From contig CADALE010000006.1 of the NCBI GenBank assembly GCA_902788705.1, forward strand, positions 151,249 through 215,248: a stretch of 64,000 nucleotides of DNA, given 5' to 3'. The notes under the pieces are model-generated. The model was not told the DNA's origin and did no database searches. It saw nothing but the letters and a program-made list of their open reading frames with translations. The translations under genes and the position numbers were made by a program. Source of the stretch: an uncultured Coriobacteriaceae bacterium (GTDB taxonomy: Bacteria > Actinomycetota > Coriobacteriia > Coriobacteriales > Atopobiaceae). Below, one piece after another: positions 40,977-50,013 of the stretch. Positions within the stretch are counted from its first letter, which is position 1. The number at the start of each line of letters is the position of its first letter.

Positions 40977-42470
40977 ATGTTGCAGCTGACCGCAGCCGAT
41001 GTGGCAAGGGCCACCGGCGCGACATTTCTTGAGGAGGCCACGGGGGGCAAGGCCGAGGTGCGCGACGCACAGCTTTCCCGCACCGTGGCTGACGTGGTAA
41101 TTGACTCGCGACAGGTGCACGAGGGGTCGCTCTTCGTGTGCATCAAGGGCGAGCGCGTGGATGGCAACGAGTACGCGGTCGCCGCGGTGAAGGCCGGGGC
41201 GGCTGCTGTGGTGCTGACGAGTGACATAGTGGACGTGAGCCCCAACCTGCTGTGTGGCCTTGCCCAGCAGGAGCGCTGCGCGGTGCTGCGCGCCGAGGGC
41301 GACGATGCCGAGGAGTTCCTGCTGCGTCTGGCGGGTGCCTGGCGCGAGCGCAACCCTCAGTGGACCGTGGTGGGCGTGACGGGGTCGGTGGGCAAGACCA
41401 CCACCAAGGACATGCTTGCTGCCGGACTTGCCGTGGGCGGGAGGGTGCATGCCACCGCAGGCAACCACAACAACCTCATCGGCATGTCGCTCACCCTGCT
41501 GTCGGCTGAGACGTCCGACCAGTTCGTGGTATGCGAGATGGGCATGGATCACGCCGGCGAGCTCACGCGGCTTACGAGGGCGGCGCGCCCCGACGTGGCG
41601 CTGGTCACCAACGTGGGCACCAGCCACATCGGAAACCTTGGCTCACGCGAGGCCATCGCGCGCGCCAAGGCCGAGATCTGCGCGGGCATGCGCCCCACCG
41701 ACGCGGCTGACGGCCGCGTGCCTTCGTGCCTGGTGCTCACCTCCGACAACGACTTCGGCGCTCTCATCGAGGACGAGTACGCGCGTCCCGCGGGCATTGA
41801 GGTGCTGCGCGTGGGCACCCGCCCTGACGACGCGGTGTGCGCACGCACGGTCACGCTCGACGACGAGGGGCTTCCCACGGCCACCCTCGCCTTTGCCGAC
41901 GGCCTCGAGCTTGGCTGTACGCTGGAGGTTCCCGGTCGCCACGTGGTGAGCGACCTGCTGCTGGCCATGGCCATCGTGTGGCGCCTTGGCGTGGACCGCG
42001 AGGCCGCAGCCCAGGCCATCGCGCGCATGCCGCGCACCGGCATGCGGCTTGAGGTGAAGACGGCTCCGGGCCGCCCGCGCGTCATCGACGACTCGTACAA
42101 CGCAAGCCCCAACTCGATGGCTGGCGCGCTTGACGTGCTGGCGTCGATGGCCTGCACGGGCAGGCGCGTGGCGGTGCTGGGCGAGATCGGTGAGCTGGGC
42201 GACCAGTCGCCCTTGCTGCACGGTCTCGTAGGCGCCTATGCTGCGGCTAAGGGGCTTGACCTCGTGGCCTTCGTGGGAGGCGAGGCGGCGCGCCAGATGG
42301 CCGACGCGGCCCGCACGATGGGCTTCTCCGACGACCGTCTCGAGCTGTTCGGGTCGTGCGACCAGGCCCTGGCCACCTTGGCCCCGGTGCTGGCCGAGGA
42401 CGACCTGGTGCTGGTGAAGGCCTCGCGCTTCATGGGGCTTGACGCGTTTGCGAAAGGGGTGCTTGCCTGA
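40977..42470 (+). CDS. murF: UDP-MurNAc-tripeptide--D-Ala-D-Ala ligase
   Basis: A 497-residue Mur ligase adding the D-Ala-D-Ala dipeptide to the precursor. It shows VIDSRQVHEGSLFVCIKGERVDG, the P-loop VTGSVGKTTTKDML, the MurF-type ATAGNHNNLIGMSLTLL, CEMGMDHAGEL, and the C-terminal DDSYNASPNSM. That NHNNLIG and DDSYNASPNSM pattern separates MurF from MurE, which is missing here. ATG 40977 is preceded by GGGTGA; GTG 40968 would add three residues. Its stop shares one base with the mraY start. Confidence 0.93.
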   Translation: MLQLTAADVARATGATFLEEATGGKAEVRDAQLSRTVADVVIDSRQVHEGSLFVCIKGERVDGNEYAVAAVKAGAAAVVLTSDIVDVSPNLLCGLAQQERCAVLRAEGDDAEEFLLRLAGAWRERNPQWTVVGVTGSVGKTTTKDMLAAGLAVGGRVHATAGNHNNLIGMSLTLLSAETSDQFVVCEMGMDHAGELTRLTRAARPDVALVTNVGTSHIGNLGSREAIARAKAEICAGMRPTDAADGRVPSCLVLTSDNDFGALIEDEYARPAGIEVLRVGTRPDDAVCARTVTLDDEGLPTATLAFADGLELGCTLEVPGRHVVSDLLLAMAIVWRLGVDREAAAQAIARMPRTGMRLEVKTAPGRPRVIDDSYNASPNSMAGALDVLASMACTGRRVAVLGEIGELGDQSPLLHGLVGAYAAAKGLDLVAFVGGEAARQMADAARTMGFSDDRLELFGSCDQALATLAPVLAEDDLVLVKASRFMGLDAFAKGVLA

Positions 42471-43501
42471 TGTTTGGCAACCCGAGCTATCCTACCTACC
42501 AGGTATTCCTCTCGGCGGGCTTCGCCGCGCTCATAGCCGGCTTTCTCATGCCGCTGTTCATCAAGCTGATGCGCCACGAGCAGATAGGCCAGCAGATTCG
42601 TGCCGACGGTCCCGAGCGGCACCTCATCAAGCAGGGCACGCCCACGATGGGTGGCGTGGTCATCCTTCTGGGCGTCATGGTCACGGTCGTGCTGATGGCG
42701 TCGTGGACGCCCGACCTCACGCTGGCGGTCGTGGCCACCCTGGCCACGGCATCGCTCGGCCTGCTTGACGACATCGAGTCGGTGGCGCACGGCCGCTCGC
42801 TGGGCCTCACCCCCTCGCAGAAGATGGCGGGCCTCATCGTCATCTCGGTGAGCTTCTGCCTGGCGGCGGTCAACTGGATCGGCATCCCGCCCACCATCTC
42901 CTTCCCGGGCGGCCTCACCATGAACCTGGGCGTGCTCACCACCACGTTGACCATCGGGAGCAAGCCCTTCGCCATACCTTGGCTGTACGTCATCTTCGTG
43001 TTCCTGCTCATGGCGGGCTTCTCCAACGCCGTCAACCTCACCGACGGCCTCGACGGCCTCGCGGGCGGCTGCTCGATGGTCGTGATGCTGATCATGGCCA
43101 TGGTGGCGTTCCGCTACAACGAGCTGAACCTCGCCGTGTTCTCCGCCGCGATGGGTGGCGCTTGCATCGGCTTCCTCTGGCACAACTGCTATCCCGCCTC
43201 CATCTTCATGGGCGACACAGGCTCGCTTGCCCTCGGCGCCGCCTTCGCGGCCCTGGCCGTGCTCACCAAGACCGAGGTGGTCTCGCTCGTGATGGGCGGG
43301 CTCTTCATCATCGAGGCCATGTCGGTGATCATCCAGGTGGCCAGCTTCAAGCTCACGCACAAGCGGGTGTTCCTCATGGCGCCTATCCACCACCACTTCG
43401 AGAAGCTGGGTTGGTCGGAGACCAAGGTGGTCATCCGCTTCTGGATCGTGTCCGGGGCCTTTGCCGCCCTGGGCTTCGCCATGTACTTCCAGCTTGGATA
43501 G
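42470..43501 (+). CDS. mraY: phospho-N-acetylmuramoyl-pentapeptide transferase
   Basis: A 343-residue ten-helix membrane enzyme making lipid I from UDP-MurNAc-pentapeptide and undecaprenyl phosphate. The signatures are QGTPTMGGVVI, the acidic LLDDIESVAHG, the catalytic NLTDGLDGLAGG, FMGDTGSLALG and the His-rich loop MAPIHHHFEKLGWSE. Translation is coupled to murF through a TGATG overlap. murD, which normally follows, is not present, so ftsW comes next. Confidence 0.95.
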   Translation: MFGNPSYPTYQVFLSAGFAALIAGFLMPLFIKLMRHEQIGQQIRADGPERHLIKQGTPTMGGVVILLGVMVTVVLMASWTPDLTLAVVATLATASLGLLDDIESVAHGRSLGLTPSQKMAGLIVISVSFCLAAVNWIGIPPTISFPGGLTMNLGVLTTTLTIGSKPFAIPWLYVIFVFLLMAGFSNAVNLTDGLDGLAGGCSMVVMLIMAMVAFRYNELNLAVFSAAMGGACIGFLWHNCYPASIFMGDTGSLALGAAFAALAVLTKTEVVSLVMGGLFIIEAMSVIIQVASFKLTHKRVFLMAPIHHHFEKLGWSETKVVIRFWIVSGAFAALGFAMYFQLG

Positions 43502-43510
43502 GGGGTCGCC

Positions 43511-45040
43511 TTGGCACGTCATGCTCAAAGCGATGGGACGAAGGTCGGTAGGGGCACGTCTTCGCGGGCCCTGTCGGTGCCGGCGCGCTTCATGCTGCCG
43601 CGCGTCGTGCTGTACCTCTCGGTGTTCGCCCTGGTTGCGCTCGGCCTGCTGATGATCTACTCGGCCTCCTCGGTGATGGCGGCCGCAGACCCCGACTGCA
43701 ACTACAACGCGGCGTACTACCTCATCCGCCAGGGCATCTTCGCCGCGGTGGGCCTTGGGGCGGCCGCGGTGATGTCGGTCATCGACTACCACGTGTTCGC
43801 CGACTACCTGCTGCCCATCATCTGGGCCATAACGGTGGCGCTTCTGATGCTGGTGATCATCTCGTCGGTCGGCGCGGGTGCCTACGGCGCCGTGCGCTGG
43901 CTTGACCTGGGATTCTTCTCGCTGCAGCCGTCCGAGTTCGCCAAGCTCACGGTCATCCTCACGGCGGCTAACGTGTGCAAGCGCTACTTCGAGGACGGCG
44001 CGCTGAGCTTCGGTGCCTTCGCCACCATCATGGCCGTGGCCGTGGGCGTCCCGCTGTTCCTGATCGTGGTGCAGCCCGACAAGGGCACCACCATCATCTG
44101 CGCTGTGACCCTCGTGGTCATGGCCTACCTGGCCGGCTTTCCGTCCAGGCCCATCCTCGCGCTGCTTGGCTGCGTGATCGTGCTTGCGCTGATCCTTGCC
44201 TTCAAGGACGAGTACTCGCGGGAGCGCGTGTTCACCATGCTCGACCCCTTCCAGGACCCCCTCGACAAGGGCTACCAGATCATCCAGGGCTTCTATGCCT
44301 TCGGGACGGGCGGCCTGTTTGGCGTGGGCATCGGGCTTTCGCGCCAGAAGTACTCCTATCTCCCCATGGCGCACAACGACTTCATCTTCGCCGTCATCGG
44401 CGAGGAGCTGGGGCTTGCCGGCACCCTGGGCACCCTGCTGGGCTTCCTCGCGTTGCTCTGGGCGGGCTACCAGATCGCGCGCTACGCACCTGACCTCACG
44501 GGGCGGCTGGTCGCGGCGGGATGCACGTCGCTGCTGGTGATCCAGCTGCTGGTGAACGTGGGCGGCGTGCTCAGCCTCATCCCCCTCACCGGAAAGCCCA
44601 TCCCGTTCCTCTCCTACGGAGGCTCGTCCATCATCTCGAGCCTGATGCTGGTGGGGATGGTGTCGTCCATCTCGCTGCATTCGTCGCTTCCCGTCACCGA
44701 GTACGATGAGCGGCGCCAGGATTGGGGCCTCACCTCCGAGCCTGCTCACCACTACCGCTCCGAGCCTTCGCTCTCGCTGGTGGGCGAGCCCACGCCACGC
44801 TCCCAGCGCCAGGCCGGCGCCGCGACGCAGACGCCGCCGTTCTCGGTGGTTGGCGGCGGGAGGGCCCCATCCTCAACGCCGTTGGCTGGCACGAGGCGTG
44901 CTACCAGCCCCGAGAGCCTCAGGGCCGAGCGAGAGTTCTCCGAGGCGCATGCCGGCGGTCGCGTGAGCGTGGACGGGCGCGGAAGGCGCCGCATCGACCT
45001 CGGGCCCTCCGCCTCCGAGCGGCTGCGGCCCACGAGGTAG
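43511..45040 (+). CDS. ftsW: lipid II polymerase FtsW with long C-terminal tail
   Basis: A 509-residue SEDS-family glycosyltransferase. Ten hydrophobic segments cover residues 25-395. Signatures are GLLMIYSASSVMAAA, GAVRWLDLGFFSLQPSEFAK, DKGTTIICAV, GGLFGVGIGLSRQKYSYLP, AHNDFIFAVIGEELG and IPFLSYGGSSI. The last about 110 residues are a cytosolic Pro/Ser/Arg-rich tail, longer than in most FtsW, which in actinobacteria can bind FtsZ or partners. TTG 43511 is the start, with GGGGG upstream. A hairpin lies between it and murG. Confidence 0.94.
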   Translation: MARHAQSDGTKVGRGTSSRALSVPARFMLPRVVLYLSVFALVALGLLMIYSASSVMAAADPDCNYNAAYYLIRQGIFAAVGLGAAAVMSVIDYHVFADYLLPIIWAITVALLMLVIISSVGAGAYGAVRWLDLGFFSLQPSEFAKLTVILTAANVCKRYFEDGALSFGAFATIMAVAVGVPLFLIVVQPDKGTTIICAVTLVVMAYLAGFPSRPILALLGCVIVLALILAFKDEYSRERVFTMLDPFQDPLDKGYQIIQGFYAFGTGGLFGVGIGLSRQKYSYLPMAHNDFIFAVIGEELGLAGTLGTLLGFLALLWAGYQIARYAPDLTGRLVAAGCTSLLVIQLLVNVGGVLSLIPLTGKPIPFLSYGGSSIISSLMLVGMVSSISLHSSLPVTEYDERRQDWGLTSEPAHHYRSEPSLSLVGEPTPRSQRQAGAATQTPPFSVVGGGRAPSSTPLAGTRRATSPESLRAEREFSEAHAGGRVSVDGRGRRRIDLGPSASERLRPTR

Positions 45041-45057
45041 TCTACAGGCAACACGAG

Positions 45058-45090
45058 GCCTCGCGGCGGGCGCCATGCTCGCCGCGAGGC
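45058..45090 (+). terminator. 11-bp hairpin between ftsW and murG
   Basis: GCCTCGCGGCG (45058-45068) pairs perfectly with CGCCGCGAGGC (45080-45090). No T run follows, and the murG ribosome site starts about 7 nt later, so it may attenuate or process the cluster transcript rather than end it. Confidence 0.45.
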
Positions 45091-45112
45091 GTTATGGGAA
45101 GGAGATCGCTTC

Positions 45113-46237
45113 ATGTCGGACAAGCTGTCAGTTGCCATTGCGGCCGGAGGAACGGCGGGACACATCAACCCGGCCCTCGCGCTTGCCGAGGAGCTGTCGT
45201 CGCGCGGGCATGACGTGCGCTTCGTCGGCCAGTCCAGCCGGCTTGAGGCACGACTGGTTCCCGAGGCGGGATACCCCTTGCTGTGCATCGAGGTGACGGG
45301 ATTCGATCGCTCGCGCCCCTGGACCCTGGTCACGGCGCTTGCGCGCATGGTCAGCGCCGAGCGGGCGCTGGACCGCATCTTTGCCAAGCAGGGCGCCCCC
45401 GACGTAGCTGTGGGGTTTGGCGCCTACGTGGAGCTGCCATTGATGCGCTGGTGCGCCCACCACAAGGTTCCCTACGTGCTGCACGAGCAGAATTCGGTGC
45501 CGGGCCTCGCCAACAAGGTGAGCGCCCGCAAGGCCGCGGTCCTGGCGCTGTCCTTCCCGGCGGCACGCGCAGCCTTCGAGGGGCGAGTGGGCAAGGCCAC
45601 GGCTGTGGAGGTTACGGGCAACCCCGTGAGGCGCTCCGTCATCGACGCGCAGCGCGACGAAGGCCGTGCGGCGCTGGGCATCTCTGACGACGAGACGCTG
45701 CTTTTGGTGTTTGGCGGTAGCCTTGGCGCGCGCCACCTTAACCAGGGCGTGGCGGCGCTCAAGGACCAGCTGCTGGCGCGCGAGGGGCTGCGCATCGTGC
45801 ATTCCACCGGTCGTGACGAGTACGAGTCGGTGGTGCAGGCGCTGTCGCTCACCGAGGAGGAGGCTGCCCGCTGGAAGGTGATGCCCTACATCGACGACAT
45901 GGGCTCGAAGCTTGCTGCGGCCGACCTCGTGCTGTCGCGTGCCGGGGCGTCGTCGGTGGCCGAGATCGCGGCGAAGGCAGCTCCCAGCGTGCTGGTGCCC
46001 TACCCGTTTGCCACGGCAGACCACCAGACCACCAATGCGCACCTGCTGGTTGACGTGGGTGCCGCCAAGCTGCTTCCTGACGACCAGATCGACACGCCCG
46101 CATTTGCCGAGACGCTGCTTGCGCTGGTTGACGACCCTGCGGCGCGTGCCCAGATGAAGGATGCCGCGATGGGTCTTGCGCAGGACCGCGCAGCGGCCTC
46201 GCTTGCCGACTGCGTGGAGCGCGCCGCCCGCCCATAG
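45113..46237 (+). CDS. murG: UDP-GlcNAc:lipid I GlcNAc transferase
   Basis: A 374-residue GT28 glycosyltransferase that makes lipid II on the inner membrane face. G-loop 1 is AIAAGGTAGHINPALALAEE, G-loop 2 VFGGSLGARHLNQGV, the acceptor-side HEQNSVPGLANK, and the UDP-GlcNAc site LVLSRAGASSVAEIAA followed by YPFATADHQTTNA. GGAAGGAGA precedes the ATG. The stop is 4 bp before a CAGGAGGGG/CCCCTCCTG hairpin that separates it from murC. Confidence 0.95.
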   Translation: MSDKLSVAIAAGGTAGHINPALALAEELSSRGHDVRFVGQSSRLEARLVPEAGYPLLCIEVTGFDRSRPWTLVTALARMVSAERALDRIFAKQGAPDVAVGFGAYVELPLMRWCAHHKVPYVLHEQNSVPGLANKVSARKAAVLALSFPAARAAFEGRVGKATAVEVTGNPVRRSVIDAQRDEGRAALGISDDETLLLVFGGSLGARHLNQGVAALKDQLLAREGLRIVHSTGRDEYESVVQALSLTEEEAARWKVMPYIDDMGSKLAAADLVLSRAGASSVAEIAAKAAPSVLVPYPFATADHQTTNAHLLVDVGAAKLLPDDQIDTPAFAETLLALVDDPAARAQMKDAAMGLAQDRAAASLADCVERAARP

Positions 46238-46241
46238 CGGC

Positions 46242-46263
46242 CAGGAGGGGAGCGCCCCTCCTG
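46242..46263 (+). terminator. tetraloop hairpin after murG
   Basis: CAGGAGGGG and CCCCTCCTG form a perfect 9-bp stem around AGCG, right after the murG stop. No T run follows. Together with the promoter before murC it marks a possible transcription boundary inside the cluster. Confidence 0.6.
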
Positions 46264-46298
46264 ACATCCCTCGTTCTACGCGCCGGTTGTGTGCGTCC

Positions 46299-46326
46299 TT
46301 GGGATGTTTGGCCCATGGGGTAAAAT
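46299..46326 (+). promoter_or_regulatory. predicted murC promoter
   Basis: TTGGGA (46299-46304) and TAAAAT (46321-46326) are 16 bp apart, a fair sigma-70-type match, ending 36 bp before the murC ATG. It would let murC-murB-ftsQ be transcribed independently of the upstream cluster. Confidence 0.55.
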
Positions 46327-46362
46327 AGAGGGTCCGGAAACAACCTTTGGGAGGGTGATTCG

Positions 46363-47787
46363 ATGGAAGACATCACGCCTGCTTCGAGTTTCTCTAGTGT
46401 GCACTTCGTGGGCATCGGCGGGGCTGGCATGAGCGGCATCGCGCTGGTGCTTAACGAGCGTGGGTGCCACGTCACGGGCTCCGACCTGAAGATGTCCAAC
46501 TACGTGCGCGACCTTGAGGACGCCGGCATCCAGGTGAGGGTGGGCCATGCCGCCGAGACCATCGATGCGGCCTCGCCCGACGTGGTGGTCATCTCGTCGG
46601 CCATCCCCGACACCAACCCCGAGGTGCTGCGTGCCCGCGAGCTGGGCATCCCCGTGTGGCCTCGCGCCAAGATGCTGTCGGCCCTCTCCCTTGACGCCAC
46701 CACGGTGGCGGTGGCCGGCACCCATGGCAAGACCACGACCTCCAGCATGGTCGCCACCATGCTTGACCACCTTGGGTGGGACCCGTCGTTCCTCATAGGT
46801 GGCGTGGTGGAGGAGTACGGCACCAACGGGCGCAATGGCGAGGGCGGTTACTTCGTGTGCGAAGCCGACGAGTCCGACGGCTCGTTTTTGTTCCTGCGTC
46901 CCAGCGTGGTGGTGGTCACCAACATCGAGGCCGACCACCTCGACCACTACGGCACGCTCGAGAACATCGAGCGCACCTTCTGCCAGTTCATGGACCTCGT
47001 GGGTGAGGACGGCACGGTGGTCATCTACGGTGACGTGCCGCACTACGTAGAGCTTGCCCGCTCGACCGGCCGCCATGTTGTCACCTACGGCTTCGACGAG
47101 GGCAACGACTTCGTGTGCGTGCCCGGCGCGCCCACGGGCACGCTCGAGAGCACCCTCACGGTGCATACGCACACGGGTGAGGAGGTGCCCGTCACCATCA
47201 AGGCCAACCCCGGTCGCCACAACATGGCCAACGCCTGCGCCTGCATCGCGGTGGCGGCAACCCTTGGGGCAAGCCTACCCGAGGCCGCAAAGGCCCTCTC
47301 GGCCTTCCAGGGCGTGCATCGCCGCTTCACGCACGTGGGCGACGTGGCGGGCATCACCGTGGTGGACGACTACGGCCACCATCCCACCGAGATCGAGGCC
47401 ACGCTCACCGCGGCCCGCTCCCTGTCGTTCAAGCGCATCGTCGTCGTCTTCCAGCCGCATCGTTACAGCCGCACCAAGGACCTCGCGGACAAGTTTGCCA
47501 CGGCCTTCGACGATGCCGACGTGCTGTTCGTGATGGACGTGTTCTCGGCGGGCGAGACGCCCATTCCCGGCATCTCGGGCAAGACCGTGGCCAAGGGCGT
47601 GGCCGAGCATGGCGCTACGGGCAGTGTCGAGTACGTGAGCAACCGTCGCGAGCTTATCGCCCGCCTGTGCGAGGCGTGCCGTCCGGGCGACCTGCTCATC
47701 ACGCAGGGCGCTGGCGACGTCACCGCCATCGGCCCTGCCTTCATCAAGGCCATGCGCGAGCGCGAGGCTGGGAGGGCCGGCGCGTGA
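46363..47787 (+). CDS. murC: UDP-N-acetylmuramate--L-alanine ligase
   Basis: A 474-residue Mur ligase adding L-Ala, the first peptide residue. The N-terminal Rossmann site is FVGIGGAGMSGIALVL, the ATP loop VAGTHGKTTTSSM, then CEADESDGSFL, TNIEADHLDHYG, RHNMANACACIAVA, and the C-terminal VDDYGHHPTEIEATL and FQPHRYSRTK. GGGAGGGTGA precedes the ATG. The stop overlaps the murB GTG by 4 bp. Confidence 0.96.
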   Translation: MEDITPASSFSSVHFVGIGGAGMSGIALVLNERGCHVTGSDLKMSNYVRDLEDAGIQVRVGHAAETIDAASPDVVVISSAIPDTNPEVLRARELGIPVWPRAKMLSALSLDATTVAVAGTHGKTTTSSMVATMLDHLGWDPSFLIGGVVEEYGTNGRNGEGGYFVCEADESDGSFLFLRPSVVVVTNIEADHLDHYGTLENIERTFCQFMDLVGEDGTVVIYGDVPHYVELARSTGRHVVTYGFDEGNDFVCVPGAPTGTLESTLTVHTHTGEEVPVTIKANPGRHNMANACACIAVAATLGASLPEAAKALSAFQGVHRRFTHVGDVAGITVVDDYGHHPTEIEATLTAARSLSFKRIVVVFQPHRYSRTKDLADKFATAFDDADVLFVMDVFSAGETPIPGISGKTVAKGVAEHGATGSVEYVSNRRELIARLCEACRPGDLLITQGAGDVTAIGPAFIKAMREREAGRAGA

Positions 47788-48692
47788 GCGTGTACAACGC
47801 CTACCTCTCCCTCTCGGGCACCATCGATGCCGAGGTGGCCACAGACGAGCGCATGGCGTTGCGTACGTCCTACCGTATCGGCGGTCCTGCGGCGCTGCAC
47901 GTGACCGTGCATTCCTACCAGGCGCTCGTGCGCACCATCCAGGTGCTCGACCGCGAGCGCGTGAGCTGGGTGGTGCTGGGACGCGGGTCAAACATCCTGG
48001 TGAGCGACCAGGGCTATGACGGCTGCGTGATCAAGCTGGGGCGCGAGTTCTCGCGCATCTCCCTGGGCGACGACGCAACGGTGACGGCCGGTGCCGGCGC
48101 GATGCTGGCCAAGCTGGTCAACGAGTGCCAGCAGGCCGGCCTCTCTGGCCTCGAGGCCTGTGTGGGCATTCCCGGCACCGTGGGCGGTGCCGTGTCGATG
48201 GACGCGGGCACGCGTCACGAGTGGATTGGGCACAAGGTGCGCTCGGTCGTCACCTACGTGCCCGGCAAGGGCCTGCGCAGGCGCGAGAGCCACGAGGTGG
48301 ACTGGGGCTATCGCGCAACCTCCATCCCCGGCAACGAGGTCATTCTCGAGGCCACGTTTGGCCTCGAGCCCGGCGACCCCGGGCAGATCGCGGCAGACAT
48401 GGAGGAGCGCCTGGTGCGAAGGCGCGAGCACCAGCCCATCGGCAAGCCCAGCTGTGGGTCGGTGTTCAGAAACCCCATGTCCGGCTCGGTTGGCAGCCTG
48501 ATCGAGGCCTGCGGGCTGAAGGGTGCCACCTGTGGTGCGGCCCAGGTGTCCGACGTGCATGCAAACTTCGTGGTCAACAACGGTGGAGCCACTGCTGTCG
48601 AGGTGCTCACGCTCATCCGCAAGATGCATGACGAGGTGCTGAGGCAGCAGGGGATAGACCTCGTGCCCGAGGTCAAGTTCCTGGGGTTCTAG
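47784..48692 (+). CDS. murB: UDP-N-acetylenolpyruvoylglucosamine reductase
   Basis: A 302-residue FAD enzyme that reduces enolpyruvyl-UDP-GlcNAc to UDP-MurNAc. It has LRTSYRIGGPAAL, the FAD-binding VLGRGSNILVSDQGYDG, AGAGAMLAKLVNECQ, LEACVGIPGTVGGAVSMDAG, the catalytic Ser in GSVFRNPM, and the C-terminal VHANFVVNNGGAT, ending DLVPEVKFLGF. The GSVFRNP and Tyr-lacking C-terminal layout fits type II MurB. GTG 47784 has GGAGGG 7 nt upstream and is coupled to murC. Confidence 0.94.
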   Translation: MSVYNAYLSLSGTIDAEVATDERMALRTSYRIGGPAALHVTVHSYQALVRTIQVLDRERVSWVVLGRGSNILVSDQGYDGCVIKLGREFSRISLGDDATVTAGAGAMLAKLVNECQQAGLSGLEACVGIPGTVGGAVSMDAGTRHEWIGHKVRSVVTYVPGKGLRRRESHEVDWGYRATSIPGNEVILEATFGLEPGDPGQIAADMEERLVRRREHQPIGKPSCGSVFRNPMSGSVGSLIEACGLKGATCGAAQVSDVHANFVVNNGGATAVEVLTLIRKMHDEVLRQQGIDLVPEVKFLGF

Positions 48693-48709
48693 GAGAGGGG
48701 GGCTGGAGC

Positions 48710-49699
48710 ATGGCGAATCAGAGGCCTCACAGGCGCGACGTCGCGCAGGCGGGCGCCAACAAGCAGGCGGCTGTCCCATCGACGAAAGCCGCCCCGAAGC
48801 CCGCAGCGGCCAAGCGCACGGCGCTGCGCGCCACGCCAGCCGCGTCAAGGCGCAAGCCCGAAGCCACGCGTCGGTCGCCCATCAAGGTGGTGGCCGTGGT
48901 GCTGGGAGTCCTGGCGGCGCTTGCCCTGGTGTCAGGCATCGCCATTGCGGTGCTTGCCAACACCTCCGCCTTCCAGATTGCCTCCATCGACGCGGCAGCT
49001 ACCGAGCACATCTCCTCTGCCGACATTGCGGCCTTGGCCAGCGTTCCCGAGGGCACCACGCTGCTCAACTACGACGAGGAGGCCATCCGGCAGAACGTGT
49101 GCCGCAACCCCTGGGTGGGCGAGGTAAGCATCACGAGGGAGTTTCCCGACAAGCTTAAAGTAAGCGTCACCGAGCGCAAGGTGGGCATGCTGGTGATGCT
49201 CGAGTCGGGGGCCGTCATCTGGTGCATGGGTACCGATGGCGTGTGGATCGAGCCGGTGAAGGTGCCTACCGCAGAGGGCCAGTCGGTGCGCGAGGCGGCG
49301 CTGGGCGTGGCAAACTCGCTTGGAGCGCTGCTGGTGACCGACGCTCCGCAGACCGTGAGCCCCACGGCAGGCGCACCGGCCGAGGACGAGGTGTTTGCCG
49401 CAATCAACACCTATCGCGAGGAGCTGAGCGAGTCGTTCTCCAGCCAGATCGTGAGCGTGTCGGCACCCAGCATGGAGGCCATCTCCTGCATCCTGAGCAG
49501 CGGGGTGGAGGTGTCGCTTGGCGCCCCCACCAACGTGGAGACCAAGGAGGCCGTGGTGCAGCAGCTGCTGGCCAAGTATCCCAACCGCATCACCTACATC
49601 AACGTTCGAGTACCCTCAAGTCCCTCCTACAGGATGCTCGAGTCCGAGTCGGTGCAGGAGGGTACGGGCGCTATGGGAGACGCGACGCCGCAGCCCTAA
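48710..49699 (+). CDS. ftsQ: cell division protein FtsQ
   Basis: A 329-residue bitopic membrane protein. The basic, Ala/Pro-rich cytosolic tail (about 1-62) precedes one membrane helix (VVAVVLGVLAALALVSGIAI). Outside, a POTRA domain (FQIASIDAAATEHISSADI through the EFPDKLKVSVTERKV strand) is followed by the FtsQ/DivIB beta domain (YREELSE to ITYINVRVPSSPSYR). FtsQ with FtsL links early and late division proteins. ftsA, which follows in many bacteria, is absent, and ftsZ is next after a 370-bp gap. Confidence 0.9.
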   Translation: MANQRPHRRDVAQAGANKQAAVPSTKAAPKPAAAKRTALRATPAASRRKPEATRRSPIKVVAVVLGVLAALALVSGIAIAVLANTSAFQIASIDAAATEHISSADIAALASVPEGTTLLNYDEEAIRQNVCRNPWVGEVSITREFPDKLKVSVTERKVGMLVMLESGAVIWCMGTDGVWIEPVKVPTAEGQSVREAALGVANSLGALLVTDAPQTVSPTAGAPAEDEVFAAINTYREELSESFSSQIVSVSAPSMEAISCILSSGVEVSLGAPTNVETKEAVVQQLLAKYPNRITYINVRVPSSPSYRMLESESVQEGTGAMGDATPQP

Positions 49700-49774
49700 G
49701 AAACGCGCCCATCGGCACTTGAGCGGCCACAATACTGCCGTTTACCAGCTAATTTCATACTTTGCACAAAATGG

Positions 49775-49804
49775 TTGACGCAAACCCTCAAGTTGTGCCA
49801 ATAT
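49775..49804 (+). promoter_or_regulatory. predicted ftsZ promoter
   Basis: TTGACG (49775-49780) and CAATAT (49799-49804) are separated by 18 bp. The left arm of the AAACCCTCAA inverted repeat lies in the spacer, so a factor binding there would block the polymerase. The leader would be about 255 nt and would include the repeat array. Confidence 0.55.
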
Positions 49805-49830
49805 TACGCGCTTTATGAAGAACGTCGAGG

Positions 49831-49845
49831 TCAACCTGAGGTTGA
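49831..49845. promoter_or_regulatory. palindromic operator-like site in the ftsZ leader
   Basis: TCAACCT and AGGTTGA flank a single G, a perfect 15-bp palindrome 27 bp downstream of the predicted -10. It overlaps the right arm of the longer inverted repeat. Confidence 0.45.
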
Positions 49846-49900
49846 GGGTTTTCGAGACGCCTGCACGAAGCGCACACACATGCAATAAACGCAGCACCAA

Positions 49901-50013
49901 CGCACCACCCCAAAACGCAGTATCACCGCACCACCCAATGACGAAGCACCATCGCACCACCCAAAACGCAGCACTACCGCACCAGCACGAAACACAGCAC
50001 TATCGCACCACTT
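49901..50013. repeat. 26-bp tandem repeat, five copies, upstream of ftsZ
   Basis: CGCACCA(C/G)C starts at 49901, 49927, 49953, 49978 and 50004, a 25-26 bp step. Between copies lies a second, related motif of the form CGCAGCACTAC at 49916, 49942, 49968 and 49994. A similar but shorter array precedes ftsL. Confidence 0.8.
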
